Positions 10,083-19,360 of a stretch of 64,000 nucleotides of DNA are shown one piece after another. The notes beneath the pieces are model-generated. The model was not told where the DNA came from and made no database searches. It saw only the letters and a list, made by a program, of their open reading frames with translations. This DNA is from Nymphalis io. Lineage: Eukaryota; Arthropoda; Insecta; Lepidoptera; Nymphalidae. The stretch is from NCBI RefSeq assembly GCF_905147045.1, contig NC_065905.1, positions 124,001 through 188,000 of the forward strand, read 5' to 3'. Numbering within the stretch: position 1 is the first letter of the stretch; each line of letters starts with the position of its first letter. A program made the translations under genes and the position numbers.

Positions 10083-11870
10083 CTGTATACTACACCGGGT
10101 AGGGAAAATGTTAATATATGTTACCCATTGCTTAAATAATAATATTATATTATACGTAACTCTTACGTATAATATAAATAATATAATATATGCGTATACG
10201 TAAGTATGTCTCTAAGCTCCTCTTAAGCAGCTTGACCGATTTGGATATTTTTTTGTGTGTTTGTTTGAGTTGGTTCCTGATTGGCTTAGATTGGACACGA
10301 ATCGTAAACAATATCATTCAGTGTCTAGGAAAGAATCTCGCAAACGTTTTTATTACATTTTCTCTTCATAAATATAAAACATCGATAGTAAACAAATAAT
10401 TATTATTCTCCAACCACATATACTTAATGCAAATCTGCGTGCAAATAATGCAGCAGATTGTAGTTTAATGTTTCTTTTTTAAATATATACAAAAAATATG
10501 TATACAAATATCAAATAAATTACATGGTTACTCTGTTCTCTATGACCGTAGCGTTACGTTATCCTTTCTCAATAAATGGTCTATCTACCACAAAAATTAA
10601 TAACCAAGTCGGATTCGTTCGCATAGGTACTACCAATCCTACATTTAGTTGTACGAACGAGATATGAGCGCTAATCTCTTACTATAAATAAAAATATGGT
10701 TTCAAATGGGATTGATATATTAGTCAATTTAATAACATAATATAAAATAGGATGTTATTAGTCTTTCGTCAAGATTGTCACGGGCTTCTCGTGTGTACGG
10801 AGTTCATTCCACCAAGACCGTTACATTAATAACGATTTTTATTAAAAAGATTTTTGTAGATATTGGATTCATAAAGATTATAAAATTTTAATTATAAATT
10901 TTTCAACATAAAAATCAGGGGGTGGGCCGTCGACAATATATGGTCAGTTAAGTTAAAATTAATACAATAAAATATTATAAGTGAGTTAGCTGTAAGTGAG
11001 TTGGCATCGGATAAAATCTATCACTTATAGATTTAAACAGATAAGCAGGATAGTGCAAACCCTGAACGCAGTGTCACAATGAGTGAGCAAATAAATAAAA
11101 GCAATACGAAGCAGCAAAAGCACCAGTAGCAACAGCAGGCAATTGGATAAGCAGCCTCTCCTCCATAAAACAGCAGAGCCTCCAACAGCTTCAAATCAGC
11201 AACAATTCCTCGGTTGAGTCCACCGAACAATATTATATTACTTTGTAATGTAATATACAAAGTTTATATGTATATAAACTTTAAGAAAAATAAACACTCC
11301 GGTGTGGTAACCCGAACCTCTCAAATAAGTTTTACAAAGTAGATGACTCTCCGTTAGTAAAATTTTGTTTATAATAAAAAGGAATTTATTTAATCGTTTA
11401 AAACTGACATGCGTCGTCGGTAAGCGACCGGCGCCTGCTCAACGATCAAAAGGACGACCGAACGGCGAACAACGTAGTGCTGCCATCTCTCAAACCGCAC
11501 AGATAATAAATGTCGAAACAATGAATGTCGATTCGATAACCATAATTTATTTTATAAACCGGTAAGATTAGGTAAAATAAATACAATATTTTAATAACAA
11601 TTAAAATATTGAAAAAATAAAATTTATTAGGTTAAAAGATACATCACACACTTCACACTCACTAGCCATTGATGACTATAATCGCGGAATGGAATCCTGA
11701 CTCAAGCTATTATATATGAATATTAATTTTATTAATATATATATATATATTTATTTATATATATAATATTAATGGAACTATCTAAATAAATTATAAATTA
11801 AAATATATTAAATTAGAATAATGTCAAATCATATTTTATTTTAATAGACTTTACTATAATTTTGGCAGCT
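10083..11870. other. AT-rich DNA without recognised gene
   Basis: No gene recognised. At 10196-10345 the string GACCGATTTGGATATTTTTT with following TTGGTTCCTGATTGGC resembles a LINE 3' end but no second copy was found here. An AT-repeat tract lies near 11735-11766. Confidence 0.45.
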
Positions 11871-12440
11871 ATGGCTATCGTAAGGATGAATAACAACCAC
11901 AATATATTTCTTGAGTGGAGTGAATCTTTAGGTCTTAATGTCAACCCTAGCAAATTTTAAGCCATCATTATTGGCAGTCGGAAACAGAAATCAAAAGTTA
12001 ACTGGTCTTCCTTGCTATCCATAATGTTTGACAATATTTTCATTCCTTATTATGATTATGTTAAAAACCTGGTAGTTTTTTGTGATAATATTTTTAGTTG
12101 GACTCATCATATGAATGACATCAGCAGGAGAGTGTTTGCAGCTCTGAGGTTTTTGAGTTGTCTTCAAAATTTTCTTTTAAATAATGCTACTTCTTTTTAT
12201 TCTTGATTATGCGGACGCAAGCTTTGTAGCATTAAACAAAGACCAATTTAATAAAACTGAGAGACTTCAATATACTTTTATTCGATTTATATATTGATTA
12301 GGCAAATATTACCATGTTTCACAATTTCGTTCTCTTCTAAATTGGTCAGTCATCCAATTCGCTAGAAAATGGACATCCTCTCTATTCTATACTGTGTGTT
12401 GTTTCACCCTTTTACTCCTCCTTCATCGCTTGATATTCAT
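11871..12440 (+). pseudogene. Decayed Jockey/CR1-type LINE reverse transcriptase (thumb region)
   Basis: Translation in drifting frames gives the order typical of the region after the RT catalytic box in insect Jockey/CR1-like LINEs: WSESLGLNVNPSKF, then AIIIGS, a VKNLVVFCDNIFSW segment, HHMNDISRRVFAALRFL, then (after a frameshift) LDYADASFVALNKDQFNKTE and RLQYTFIRFIY. At least one in-frame stop (11958-11960) and one frameshift near 12205 interrupt it. The upstream catalytic part and the 3' end are missing or unrecognisable. It would be the end of an ORF2 polymerase; here it is an old dead copy whose AT content matches its neighbours. Jockey versus CR1 cannot be settled by eye. Confidence 0.72.
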
Positions 12441-13096
12441 TAGAAGATGACAATGACGACGACGACTCAGTGCTTTCATTTATGTGCTCTGTGTTTTGTT
12501 ACGCGATGACCGTTGTAATAATCTTTGATGTATGTGCGAGCTACTCGAGCACATATTTTCTATAAATATATCACGGACCAGTGACTCTTTTAATTCAACG
12601 AAATCACATTGTAAGCTGACGATGCGATTTTCTAGATTCGTGATAGTTGTTTATATTTTCGTGTTCGCGTTGTTTTCTTATGAAAAATGCATGTCTATCC
12701 ATAGTTGTTAAATTTATTAATGAGGTCTTCTAAAGTGATTTCTGTTCTTTCAATGTTGAATTAATTGAATATTTTGACACCTTTTCCGCCAATGGACTCT
12801 AATAAAATTCTGATTTTTCTCTTTTCACACTCTAAGCCAGTGACTAATAAATATAGTTCAAAAAGTAGTAGCCACTTTTTCCACATTCAATTGTTATTTA
12901 TTTCATTGTTTACAAGCAACTTCACGAAGACAAGACAAGAGCCTCGAAACTAAATTTAAAGTTTTATGATGTTAAATACCAAGTTCATGTTCACAGCACG
13001 TACTTCTAAAACCATGTATTATTATTGTAATTGATCTTTTAGGCTTTATTTATACCTTTATAGTATTCACGTATTAATGGTCACTGAATTAACTGG
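12441..13096. other. AT-rich DNA without recognised gene
   Basis: No recognisable coding, RNA or repeat signal. Confidence 0.5.
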
Positions 13097-13165
13097 TCAA
13101 ACCTTCTCCTCAAAAAAGGGAGAGGAGGCCTTTAGCCCAGCAGTGGGACATTCACAGGCTGTTAC
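13097..13165 (+). repeat. SINE family C tail fragment
   Basis: Contains AACCTTCTCCTC, GAGAGGAGGCCTTTAGCCC, CAGCAGTGGGACATTCACAG and GCTGTTAC, the 3' end of family C as seen antisense at 50652-50760. Confidence 0.7.
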
Positions 13166-14103
13166 GGTACAAAGTAACTGACCTTGCTCACACGCAGCCT
13201 CGAGGCTGGTAAGTAAAGAAAGCTGGTGGAGTTAAAGATACACATAATACGTATACAATATTAGTTTTATGTAAAAACTGCACAAAAAACACTGAAAACT
13301 TGAAATTTTTAACAAAACTTTTAGTAAATAATTAAAGAAATATTATAACGCACAAATATCTATTAGACAAATTATAGGATAAATCATAAGCAAAAGGGTA
13401 TATTAAATGTTAATCTCATTTCAGTTTGACCAAAGACTATTAACATTCCAAGAGGACGCGTGTGTATACACGCGTCCAATGCGTAATTGCGTATGTGTAT
13501 GTGTTGTAGTGTGTGTAATGTTTTATTTTATAAAAATTAAGGTATTTCCAATACATATTTCACAAAAAAAATTAACTTTTGCACTCCTCCTCTATCTAAA
13601 CTTTAACTGTGCAAAATTTTATTCTTCTTCGTTCACGCCACTGGCGGTAAAAGAGGTACAAAGTGGGGTGCTTCACGTATTTATATTATAGATTACATAA
13701 TTTAGTTGCGTGTTAATGAAATAAACCGCATATAAATTGAAGAAGAGTGGAGAGATTGGTTGATGGTATAGAAGATATTAATAATTATAATTCTATCCCT
13801 TTTTATTATATATCTTTTTATTATCAAAACAAACAGTATGTCGCAAATATTAATACAGCTTAATTAAAGTAAATAATAGTTATAATGCATTTATATTATT
13901 TGTTAATACTGTTAATATTTATTGATTATTAATTTCCACAATACTCAACGATTTCATTATATTAACATTAGCATGTCGGTGACGCGAAGCCTTAAACGCA
14001 CTTACAAAAGTTTTCACTGCAAAAACATATATATGCCAACTTTCATAGTGTGAATCAAACTACAAATATTATTTTTTAATTAAAAGAATTTATATATTGT
14101 ATG
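13166..14103. other. AT-rich DNA with one GC-rich palindrome
   Basis: No gene recognised. At 13454-13477 a perfect 10-bp inverted repeat (GGACGCGTGT / ACACGCGTCC, 4-bp centre) stands out in AT-rich DNA. Confidence 0.5.
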
Positions 14104-14113
14104 CTTCTTGGTA

Positions 14114-14413
14114 TGAGCCGAGATGGCGTAGTGGTTAGAACGCTTGAATCTTAACCGATAATCGTGGGTTCAAACCCGGGCAAGCACCACTGAATTTTCA
14201 TGTGCTTAATTTGTGTTTATAGTTCATCTCTTGCTTGACGGTGAAGGAAAAACATAGTGAGAAAACCTGCATGTGTCTACTTTCATTAAAATTCAGCCAC
14301 ATGATTATTCCACCAACATGCATTGGAGCAGCGTGGTGGAATTAGCTCCGAACCTTCTTAAAAAAAGCAGGAGAAACCTAAGTCCAGCAGTGGGACATTC
14401 ACAGCCGTACTTA
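14114..14413 (+). mobile_element. tRNA-derived SINE (family C) with target duplication
   Basis: A tRNA-like head of about 72 bp starts at GCCGAGATGGCGTAGTGG (A box) and includes GGGTTCAAACCCGG (B box). A body follows with CATGTGCTTAATTTGTGTTTATA, TTCATCTCTTGCTTGACGG, CATGTGTCTA and GCGTGGTGGAATTAGCTCC, and the tail is CCAGCAGTGGGACATTCACAG. The copy is bracketed by a perfect 10-bp repeat CTTCTTGGTA (14104-14113 and 14414-14423). Other copies are listed at 8597, 42914, 47790, 50652 and 53436. The head is SINE-embedded and should not be called a tRNA gene. Confidence 0.88.
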
Positions 14414-14484
14414 CTTCTTGGTAGTTTATTATGTCACGTTGTCGAAGGTCACGGCAACCTGTCTCAAGGTAGACTAGCCAATGT

Positions 14485-14575
14485 GTACGAGATATTATTA
14501 TATCATGTTCATATGTGTACGCAAACACAAGTCGTACGTGCTTTCCAAGATCGGAGTAAATACTGACTTTTAGGA
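14485..14575 (-). repeat. SINE family B fragment
   Basis: Shares CAATGTGTACGAGATATTATTATA, TGTGTACGCAAACACAAGT and CGTACGTGCTTTCCAAG blocks with the family B copy at 3428-3785. Confidence 0.55.
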
Positions 14576-15231
14576 CAAATAATGTGATGGCATAATATAT
14601 ACTTTGTAATCTTATTGCCTTCAAAACCGTTACACAGTCAGTTCAAAAATATTGAATTGCTTCTAAACAACATATACATCGCGGCTCGATGGTAATGTCA
14701 CCCTTTTATACAGATCATAATTAGAAAAGTTGTATTGTATAGGCAAAAGATTTACTGTGACATTATTACAGAAGAAATTTTATATTTGTTACAAAAAACG
14801 AGTTATAATATGTTTTTTTAGCTATCTGTGTCAGAAATTTAGGATAACTCATGGTTCAGGGGTCAGTCTCGTCCTAGTTGTACAATATAAAATAACAAGA
14901 AAAACACGAGGTTAAGTGAGTGCCTAACTAAGGAAGGGACTAGTTAAGCACGCCTCGAATTTAATAATTTACAAAGAAGATAATTATGAATCATTATTTT
15001 GATGTAATATTTAGTATCATTATTGTTCTAAGTTCAAACCAAAATGAATGTAATTGCTATAATCCGGTTATTATATTTTAGAATACTCCTTTCGTTCGTT
15101 TTTTCTTATGGATAGTAGACATTTAATTGACGCGTAATGACACTTACATTTTTTTATTAAACCCTGGTATATGGTTTAATTTATTTATTTATTGTATTTT
15201 TATCTCCACAGAAATGTTTTTTGATATTTTA
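14576..15231. other. AT-rich DNA without recognised gene
   Basis: No recognisable signal. Confidence 0.5.
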
Positions 15232-15486
15232 GGTAGGTGGATGAGCAAATGGGCCGCCTGATGGTAAGTGGTCACTAACGCCCATAGACATTGGCAATGT
15301 ACGAAATGTTAACCATCGCTTACATCGCCAATTCGCCACCAACCTTGGAAACTAAGATGTAATGTTCCTTGTGCTTGTAATTATACTCGCTCACTCAGCC
15401 TTCAAATCGGAACAAACAATACAATTACTGCTGTTTTGCGGTAGAATATCCTACTCAGACGGGCTTGCACAAAGCCTTACCACCAA
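15232..15486 (-). repeat. Family A copy
   Basis: Antisense copy with GGCCGCCTGATGGTAAGTGG, CGCCCATAGACATTGG, TTGTGCTTGTAATTATACTC, TTTTGCGGTAGAATATC and GGGCTTGCACAAAGCCTTAC. The segment carrying GATGAGTGGGTGGTACC has been lost. Confidence 0.82.
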
Positions 15487-16344
15487 TTAAGTGTTGTCCG
15501 TACCTTTGGTGTATCTTATCTTTAATTTATTTTAATGTGCCCGCATGTTTATTAACAGGAAGTATCACAATCTACGCTTAGGATTAAAATTTTGATCGAG
15601 ATATGGTATTTATTTGCACTTTAAATATTGGTTTGCATTTGACGTCGTATTGCAGGTGACCTCTTTATTGACTCGGAATGTGTCTTAGTGGACCCCCATG
15701 AAGGAGTATTTGCTGTCTTCATGGGATTCTGAATCCTTTAGTTGTTATGGATAGTAATCAGGTAGTCTTACCATAATCAGCGCATTTGTATGTGTTATGG
15801 ATATCTAGTATACAGTACTCTGGTCCGTTATACGTAGCCTACCGATCCTTAAGTACTCGTAGCAACTCAATATAATTTCCGGATTACACCGCGTAAATAT
15901 TTTTACTATCCGTAAACAAAACGAATAGTTTCAAATATATTCGAGGATAAATAAATCGTAGGTATTAATATCACTGTTACTATTAGCACGTAATATGCTA
16001 TATTTAATTTCAGTTATTCTTATTTTGGTAATATTTCAGAAAAGAAATTAAATGCAGTCTACTCTTTACATGCTATATTGGGCTATATTTTTTGTGTCTA
16101 TGCAGTCTATTGTTTTCAACCCGTTGGAAAAAAGACGAATCATCGAAGTTGGACAAACGTACGAGCATCTATAAGCCGAGCTAGCGTGGGATGAATACGA
16201 AATTAGGGTCGTGATGGATCAGCAATGTTCAGAGATAACAGAAATTGTATCACCTTTAATCGTGTTTATACAAAATGATTTTCTGAACTAGCTATGAACA
16301 TAAGTCCGTTGCCGTGACTTTGGTCAAATAGACTACTTTATTCA
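15487..16344. other. AT-rich DNA without recognised gene
   Basis: No recognisable signal. Confidence 0.5.
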
Positions 16345-16455
16345 CCATCGCCAATACACATTGGTGCTGTAAAAATATCACCCGTTCCTTAAGTCACCAA
16401 TGCGCCACCAACCCTGGGAGCTAAGATTATTATGCTATGTCCCTGTGATTGTGAT
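16345..16455 (-). repeat. Family A fragment
   Basis: Degenerate antisense piece with CACCAATGCGCCACCAACC and TGGGAGCTAAGATTATTATG, followed by CCCTGTGATTGTGAT. Confidence 0.6.
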
Positions 16456-16592
16456 ATTTCAATATTATCATTGACTAATACATTTAATGACAAAAGAAAT
16501 GTTATTGAGGCATAACAATATAAAGAGAAATAGTTTATAATTTTAAAATCATAAACGTGATAGTTTTGTTCATTTATTTTTGAGATTTTTTG

Positions 16593-16596
16593 ATAA
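16593..16596. repeat. LTR element target duplication (ATAA), left
   Basis: ATAA directly precedes the left LTR, and the same 4 bp follow the right LTR at 21530-21533. Ty3/gypsy integrases usually leave 4-6 bp duplications. Confidence 0.85.
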
Positions 16597-16631
16597 TGTG
16601 GCGAGTGCACAATGCGTCTAAACGTAGCACA

Positions 16632-16671
16632 AACATCACCTGATCAACTAAGTCATGGATCAGGTGATGTT
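16632..16671. repeat. 14-bp inverted repeat in U3
   Basis: AACATCACCTGATC (16632-16645) and its exact reverse complement (16658-16671) are separated by 12 bp. The same pair is in the 3' LTR (21130-21169). One of the two LTR differences falls in its loop. It could be a protein-binding site or an RNA hairpin. Confidence 0.8.
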
Positions 16672-16875
16672 GCAGTGGTCTGATGTATGTCGTCACACGT
16701 ATGGATACGCCCCTTCGGCAATATGGTCGCATGCGCATCTATTGTCCTCGCAGCGACGTCACACGCTTGACCACACCCCCAGCAAGATGGCCGCATGCAT
16801 CGCTTTTGTTTTCGCCTAGGAGGAGGTCCCAAAAGTGGCAAGCACGCGTGGTGGTCATCGTGAGAGGGGAATGCC

Positions 16876-16882
16876 TATATAA
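16876..16882 (+). promoter_or_regulatory. TATA box of the LTR promoter
   Basis: TATATAA in the context GCCTATATAAGCGCTG, placed within the LTR ahead of polyadenylation signals. This suits start of the genomic transcript shortly downstream. The 3' LTR has the same box at 21374-21380. Confidence 0.7.
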
Positions 16883-17032
16883 GCGCTGTTGTTGTTGTTT
16901 ATTTTTAATAAATTAATTATTTCAACTATTTTTACTGTGCGCTCTAATGTAAACATTGTTGACTTGTCACAATAAATAATTCTTAAAGTCTGCCGGAGTT
17001 TTTAATTGTGGTTAAGCTGCGATCCTCTTCAC

Positions 17033-17047
17033 TGGTGACCCCGACGT
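17033..17047 (-). other. Primer-binding site, tRNA-Trp
   Basis: TGGTGACCCCGACGT begins two bases after the LTR end and is complementary to 15 nt at the 3' end of insect tRNA-Trp (…ACGTCGGGGTCA plus CCA). tRNA-Trp priming is reported for the CsRn1 clade. The tRNA sequence is recalled, not retrieved. Confidence 0.8.
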
Positions 17048-17078
17048 TTGAAGAACGAAGAAGAAGAAGACCTTTCAG

Positions 17079-17990
17079 ATGTCAATGCCGGACGCTCCAT
17101 TATCACGTGACGCCACAGCTGTTACCGCCCTTCCGGCCACTGGAGAAACGATGCGAGTTGGAGTGAGAGTACCTGTATTCAACCCAGATGATCCAGAATT
17201 ATGGTTCGCACAGCTCGAAGGTCAATTCACCCTGTCCGGCATCCGAGAAGACTCCACGAAGTTCTATTACGTACTAGCGCAACTGGAACCACAGCACACG
17301 GCGGAAATAAGGGACCTGGTCGTAGCTCCACCTTCCACCGGCAGGTACGACAAATTAAAAGCCGAATTAATACGGAGGCTGTCAGCTTCACAAGAGCGTA
17401 AAATAAAACAACTGCTAATGCACGAGGAACTCGGTGATAGAAAGCCCACACAATTTTTACGGCATCTACAACACCTAGCTGGGCCAACTGTTCCAACCGA
17501 TTTTATCCGTACCATCTGGTCAAGTCGACTCCCAACGCATTTGCAGACGTGTATAGCAGCGCAGCATACGAAGATGAGCCTTGAAGACATAGCAGAGCTT
17601 GCCGACCGTATCAACGAAATCGTTCCAGCAACATTGCAAGTGTCCGAGCAAGTAGCCGTGCCAGTAGCCGGTCGAGTAGCCGGGCAAGTAGCCAGTGCAT
17701 CTAGTTCCACTCTAGGAGTACCAAGTACTAGTTTCGAAAGCCTGAATCAGACCGTAGCTGAGCTGAGCAAGCAGATGGAGATACTTAGCATGCAACTTAA
17801 CCGAAGACAGCCACGATCCCGCTCACGATTCGCCATAGACAGATCGCGACGACATTCCCGCGCACGTTCCCGCTCACAAACAAATAACTACCCGTACTGT
17901 TGGTACCATTATAGATTCGGCGAGCGCGCACGCAAATGTATTCAACCGTGTAGCTACAAGAAGATGGGAAACTCTCAAGGCAGCCAGTAG
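17079..17990 (+). CDS. gag: Gag structural protein
   Basis: A 303-residue Gag, the structural protein that would assemble the cytoplasmic particle packaging the element RNA. The N-terminal two thirds look like a capsid domain (a WFAQLEGQF segment near residue 45, LMHEELGDRKPTQFLRHL near residue 115). An alanine/valine repeat (QVAVPVAGRVAGQVA) and a likely coiled stretch follow. Residues about 240-270 are rich in Arg and Ser, suited to RNA binding. A C-terminal knuckle uses C274, H277, C287 and C291 (CX2HX9CX3C), the CHCC arrangement described for CsRn1-type elements. The chosen ATG is the first after the primer site, 47 bp downstream of the LTR. The frame is intact and ends TAG at 17988-17990, inside the frameshift signal leading to pol. 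Confidence 0.92.
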   Translation: MSMPDAPLSRDATAVTALPATGETMRVGVRVPVFNPDDPELWFAQLEGQFTLSGIREDSTKFYYVLAQLEPQHTAEIRDLVVAPPSTGRYDKLKAELIRRLSASQERKIKQLLMHEELGDRKPTQFLRHLQHLAGPTVPTDFIRTIWSSRLPTHLQTCIAAQHTKMSLEDIAELADRINEIVPATLQVSEQVAVPVAGRVAGQVASASSSTLGVPSTSFESLNQTVAELSKQMEILSMQLNRRQPRSRSRFAIDRSRRHSRARSRSQTNNYPYCWYHYRFGERARKCIQPCSYKKMGNSQGSQ

Positions 17991-18026
17991 TGGCGGTAGA
18001 CGACTGCCTTACAATTTCGGGCCGCC
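17966..18026 (+). promoter_or_regulatory. Programmed -1 frameshift signal between gag and pol
   Basis: The heptamer G GGA AAC (17966-17972) is a canonical X XXY YYZ slippery site and sits in the gag frame exactly as required (GGA and AAC are gag codons). The pol frame is open from 17954, so a -1 slip here continues straight into protease. Four bases downstream, AAGGCAG (17977-17983) can pair with CTGCCTT (18004-18010). GGCGG in its loop (17992-17996) can pair with CCGCC (18022-18026), giving a possible H-type pseudoknot. The heptamer is seen directly; the structure is inferred by eye. Confidence 0.75.
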
Positions 18027-19360
18027 TGTTCATCACGGATCGCAAGACCAAAGTGCAATATTTAGTTGACACCGGTTCAGACCTCTGTGTCTTTCCAAGA
18101 TCCGCTGTTCGGGAACCTAGAAACAAAATGGGATACGAATTGTTCGCTGCAAATGGGACTATCATTTACACATATGGCTTCCTCCCCTTAACGCTGGATC
18201 TAGGACTTAGGCGCGCTTTCACGTGGCGTTTCGTCGTAGCAGGCGTCTCAAAGCCCATCATCGGCGTCGACTTTTTAAGTTACTACAACCTGCTAGTCGA
18301 CTGTCGCAACCAGCGCCTCGTTGACGGTGTTACCACACTTGCTGTTGCACTCCCGAAACAACGTTCTACGGAAACAATTTCCTCAGTCCGTACGACTTTA
18401 GAGGATACATCTTATCATCGCCTGCTTAGAGAATTCCCAGAAATCACTCGCCCTGCTGGAAAGCCGCACATCACCAAACACTCTACGGTGCACCATATCC
18501 GTACCACCGATGGACCACCGGTATCTAGCCGCCCGCGACGGTTAGACCCGGAAAGACTAAAAATTGCTAAGCAAGAGTTCGATGAGATGTTACAGAGTGG
18601 CACAGCAAGAAGATCTGACAGCCCATGGTCATCACCGTTACATTTAACTAAGAAGAAAAACGACGGGTGGCGACCGTGCGGCGATTACAGAGCCCTAAAC
18701 GCCCGTACAATTCCCGATAAGTACCCTATCAGGCACTTGCATGATTTTACGTGCCAGTTGACAGGCAGTACGGTCTTTTCAACCATAGACCTGGTTAAAG
18801 CTTATCATCAGATACCAGTATACGAAGACGACATTCCGAAAACCGCTATCGCCACTCCTTTCGGGCTTTACGAATTCCCGTTCATGACGTTCGGTCTTCG
18901 TAACGCCGCACAGACCTTTCAAAGATTCATGGACGAGGTACTGCGGGGCTTAGATTTTTGTTATGGGTACCTGGATGACATTCTAGTCTTCAGCAGCAGC
19001 AGTACCCTTCATCAAGAGCATCTCAAGTTGTTGTTCCAAAGACTAGCAGAATATGGAGTTCTAATAAATACCAACAAATGTACTTTCGGCAAAACGCAAG
19101 TCCAGTTCCTGGGCCACAACGTGTCAGCAGCAGGAATACAGCCGTTAGAATCGAAGGTTGAAGCCATTCAGAACTTCCCGGTACCCAAGACGCTAAAAGA
19201 ATTACGAAGATTTTTAGGTATGATCAATTTTTATCGCCGTTTTATACCTAATGCTGCAAAAGTTCAGGCACCGCTCAACCAACTCCTCGTTGGGCCTAAA
19301 ACGAAGGGATCGCAGCCTATTAACATGACGCCTGCCCTATTAGTCTTTCGAACTGTCTAA
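17972..19360 (+). CDS. pol: Pol, protease and reverse transcriptase part
   Basis: First part of the Pol polyprotein, reached by -1 frameshift; the GTG at 17990 is only a nominal start. The aspartic protease carries the active-site triad in [13 protein letters not shown], with its Asp at 18068-18070. The RT domain follows with all palm motifs: [12 protein letters not shown], then the segment [19 protein letters not shown], then the catalytic box YLDD at 18968-18979, and FLGH / [14 protein letters not shown] further on. These would mature the particle proteins and copy RNA to DNA. The frame ends at 19360 after the INMTP segment. The expected continuation toward RNase H resumes in another frame from 19344, so about 17 C-terminal residues are out-of-frame sequence. 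The break is at about 19338-19344 and could be a true mutation or an assembly indel. Confidence 0.92.
   Translation, partial: LSRQPVVAVDDCLTISGRLFITDRKTKVQYLVDTGSDLCVFPRSAVREPRNKMGYELFAANGTIIYTYGFLPLTLDLGLRRAFTWRFVVAGVSKPIIGVDFLSYYNLLVDCRNQRLVDGVTTLAVALPKQRSTETISSVRTTLEDTSYHRLLREFPEITRPAGKPHITKHSTVHHIRTTDGPPVSSRPRRLDPERLKIAKQEFDEMLQSGTARRSDSPWSSPLHLTKKKNDGWRPCGDYRALNARTIPDKYPIRHLHDFTCQLTGSTVFSTIDLVKAYHQIPVYEDDIPKTAIATPFGLYEFPFMTFGLRNAAQTFQRFMDEVLRGLDFCYGYLDDILVFSSSSTLHQEHLKLLFQRLAEYGVLINTNKCTFGKTQVQFLGHNVSAAGIQPLESKVEAIQNFPVPKTLKELRRFLGMINFYRRFIPNAAKVQAPLNQLLVGPKTKGSQPINMTPALLVFRTV

Larger units (their letters stand above)
16597..17031 (+). repeat. 5' LTR
   Basis: 435 bp, starting TGTGGCGAGTGC and ending GATCCTCTTCA, so it has TG...CA ends. 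It matches 21095-21529 except at two positions (16625 T versus 21123 C; 16651 A versus 21149 C). U3 carries a perfect inverted repeat at 16632-16671. A TATA box lies at 16876-16882, with AATAAA signals at 16907-16912 and 16971-16976. The 77- and 62-codon open frames inside both LTRs are shadows. Confidence 0.96.

Noticed and set aside
14117..14190. A tRNA gene at the head of the 14114 repeat.
   Set aside because: A and B boxes are present, but the sequence continues into a SINE body with a target duplication, and the same head occurs in five other copies.
16683..16916. A 77-codon open frame found identically in both LTRs (also 21181-21414), and a 62-codon frame opposite it.
   Set aside because: Duplicated only because the LTRs are identical. 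It overlaps promoter and TATA sequence and has no domain.
17227..17710. Minus-strand frames of 89-147 codons opposite gag (and 17797-18165).
   Set aside because: Shadows of gag/pol with no motifs. Antisense frames are common opposite GC-balanced coding DNA.
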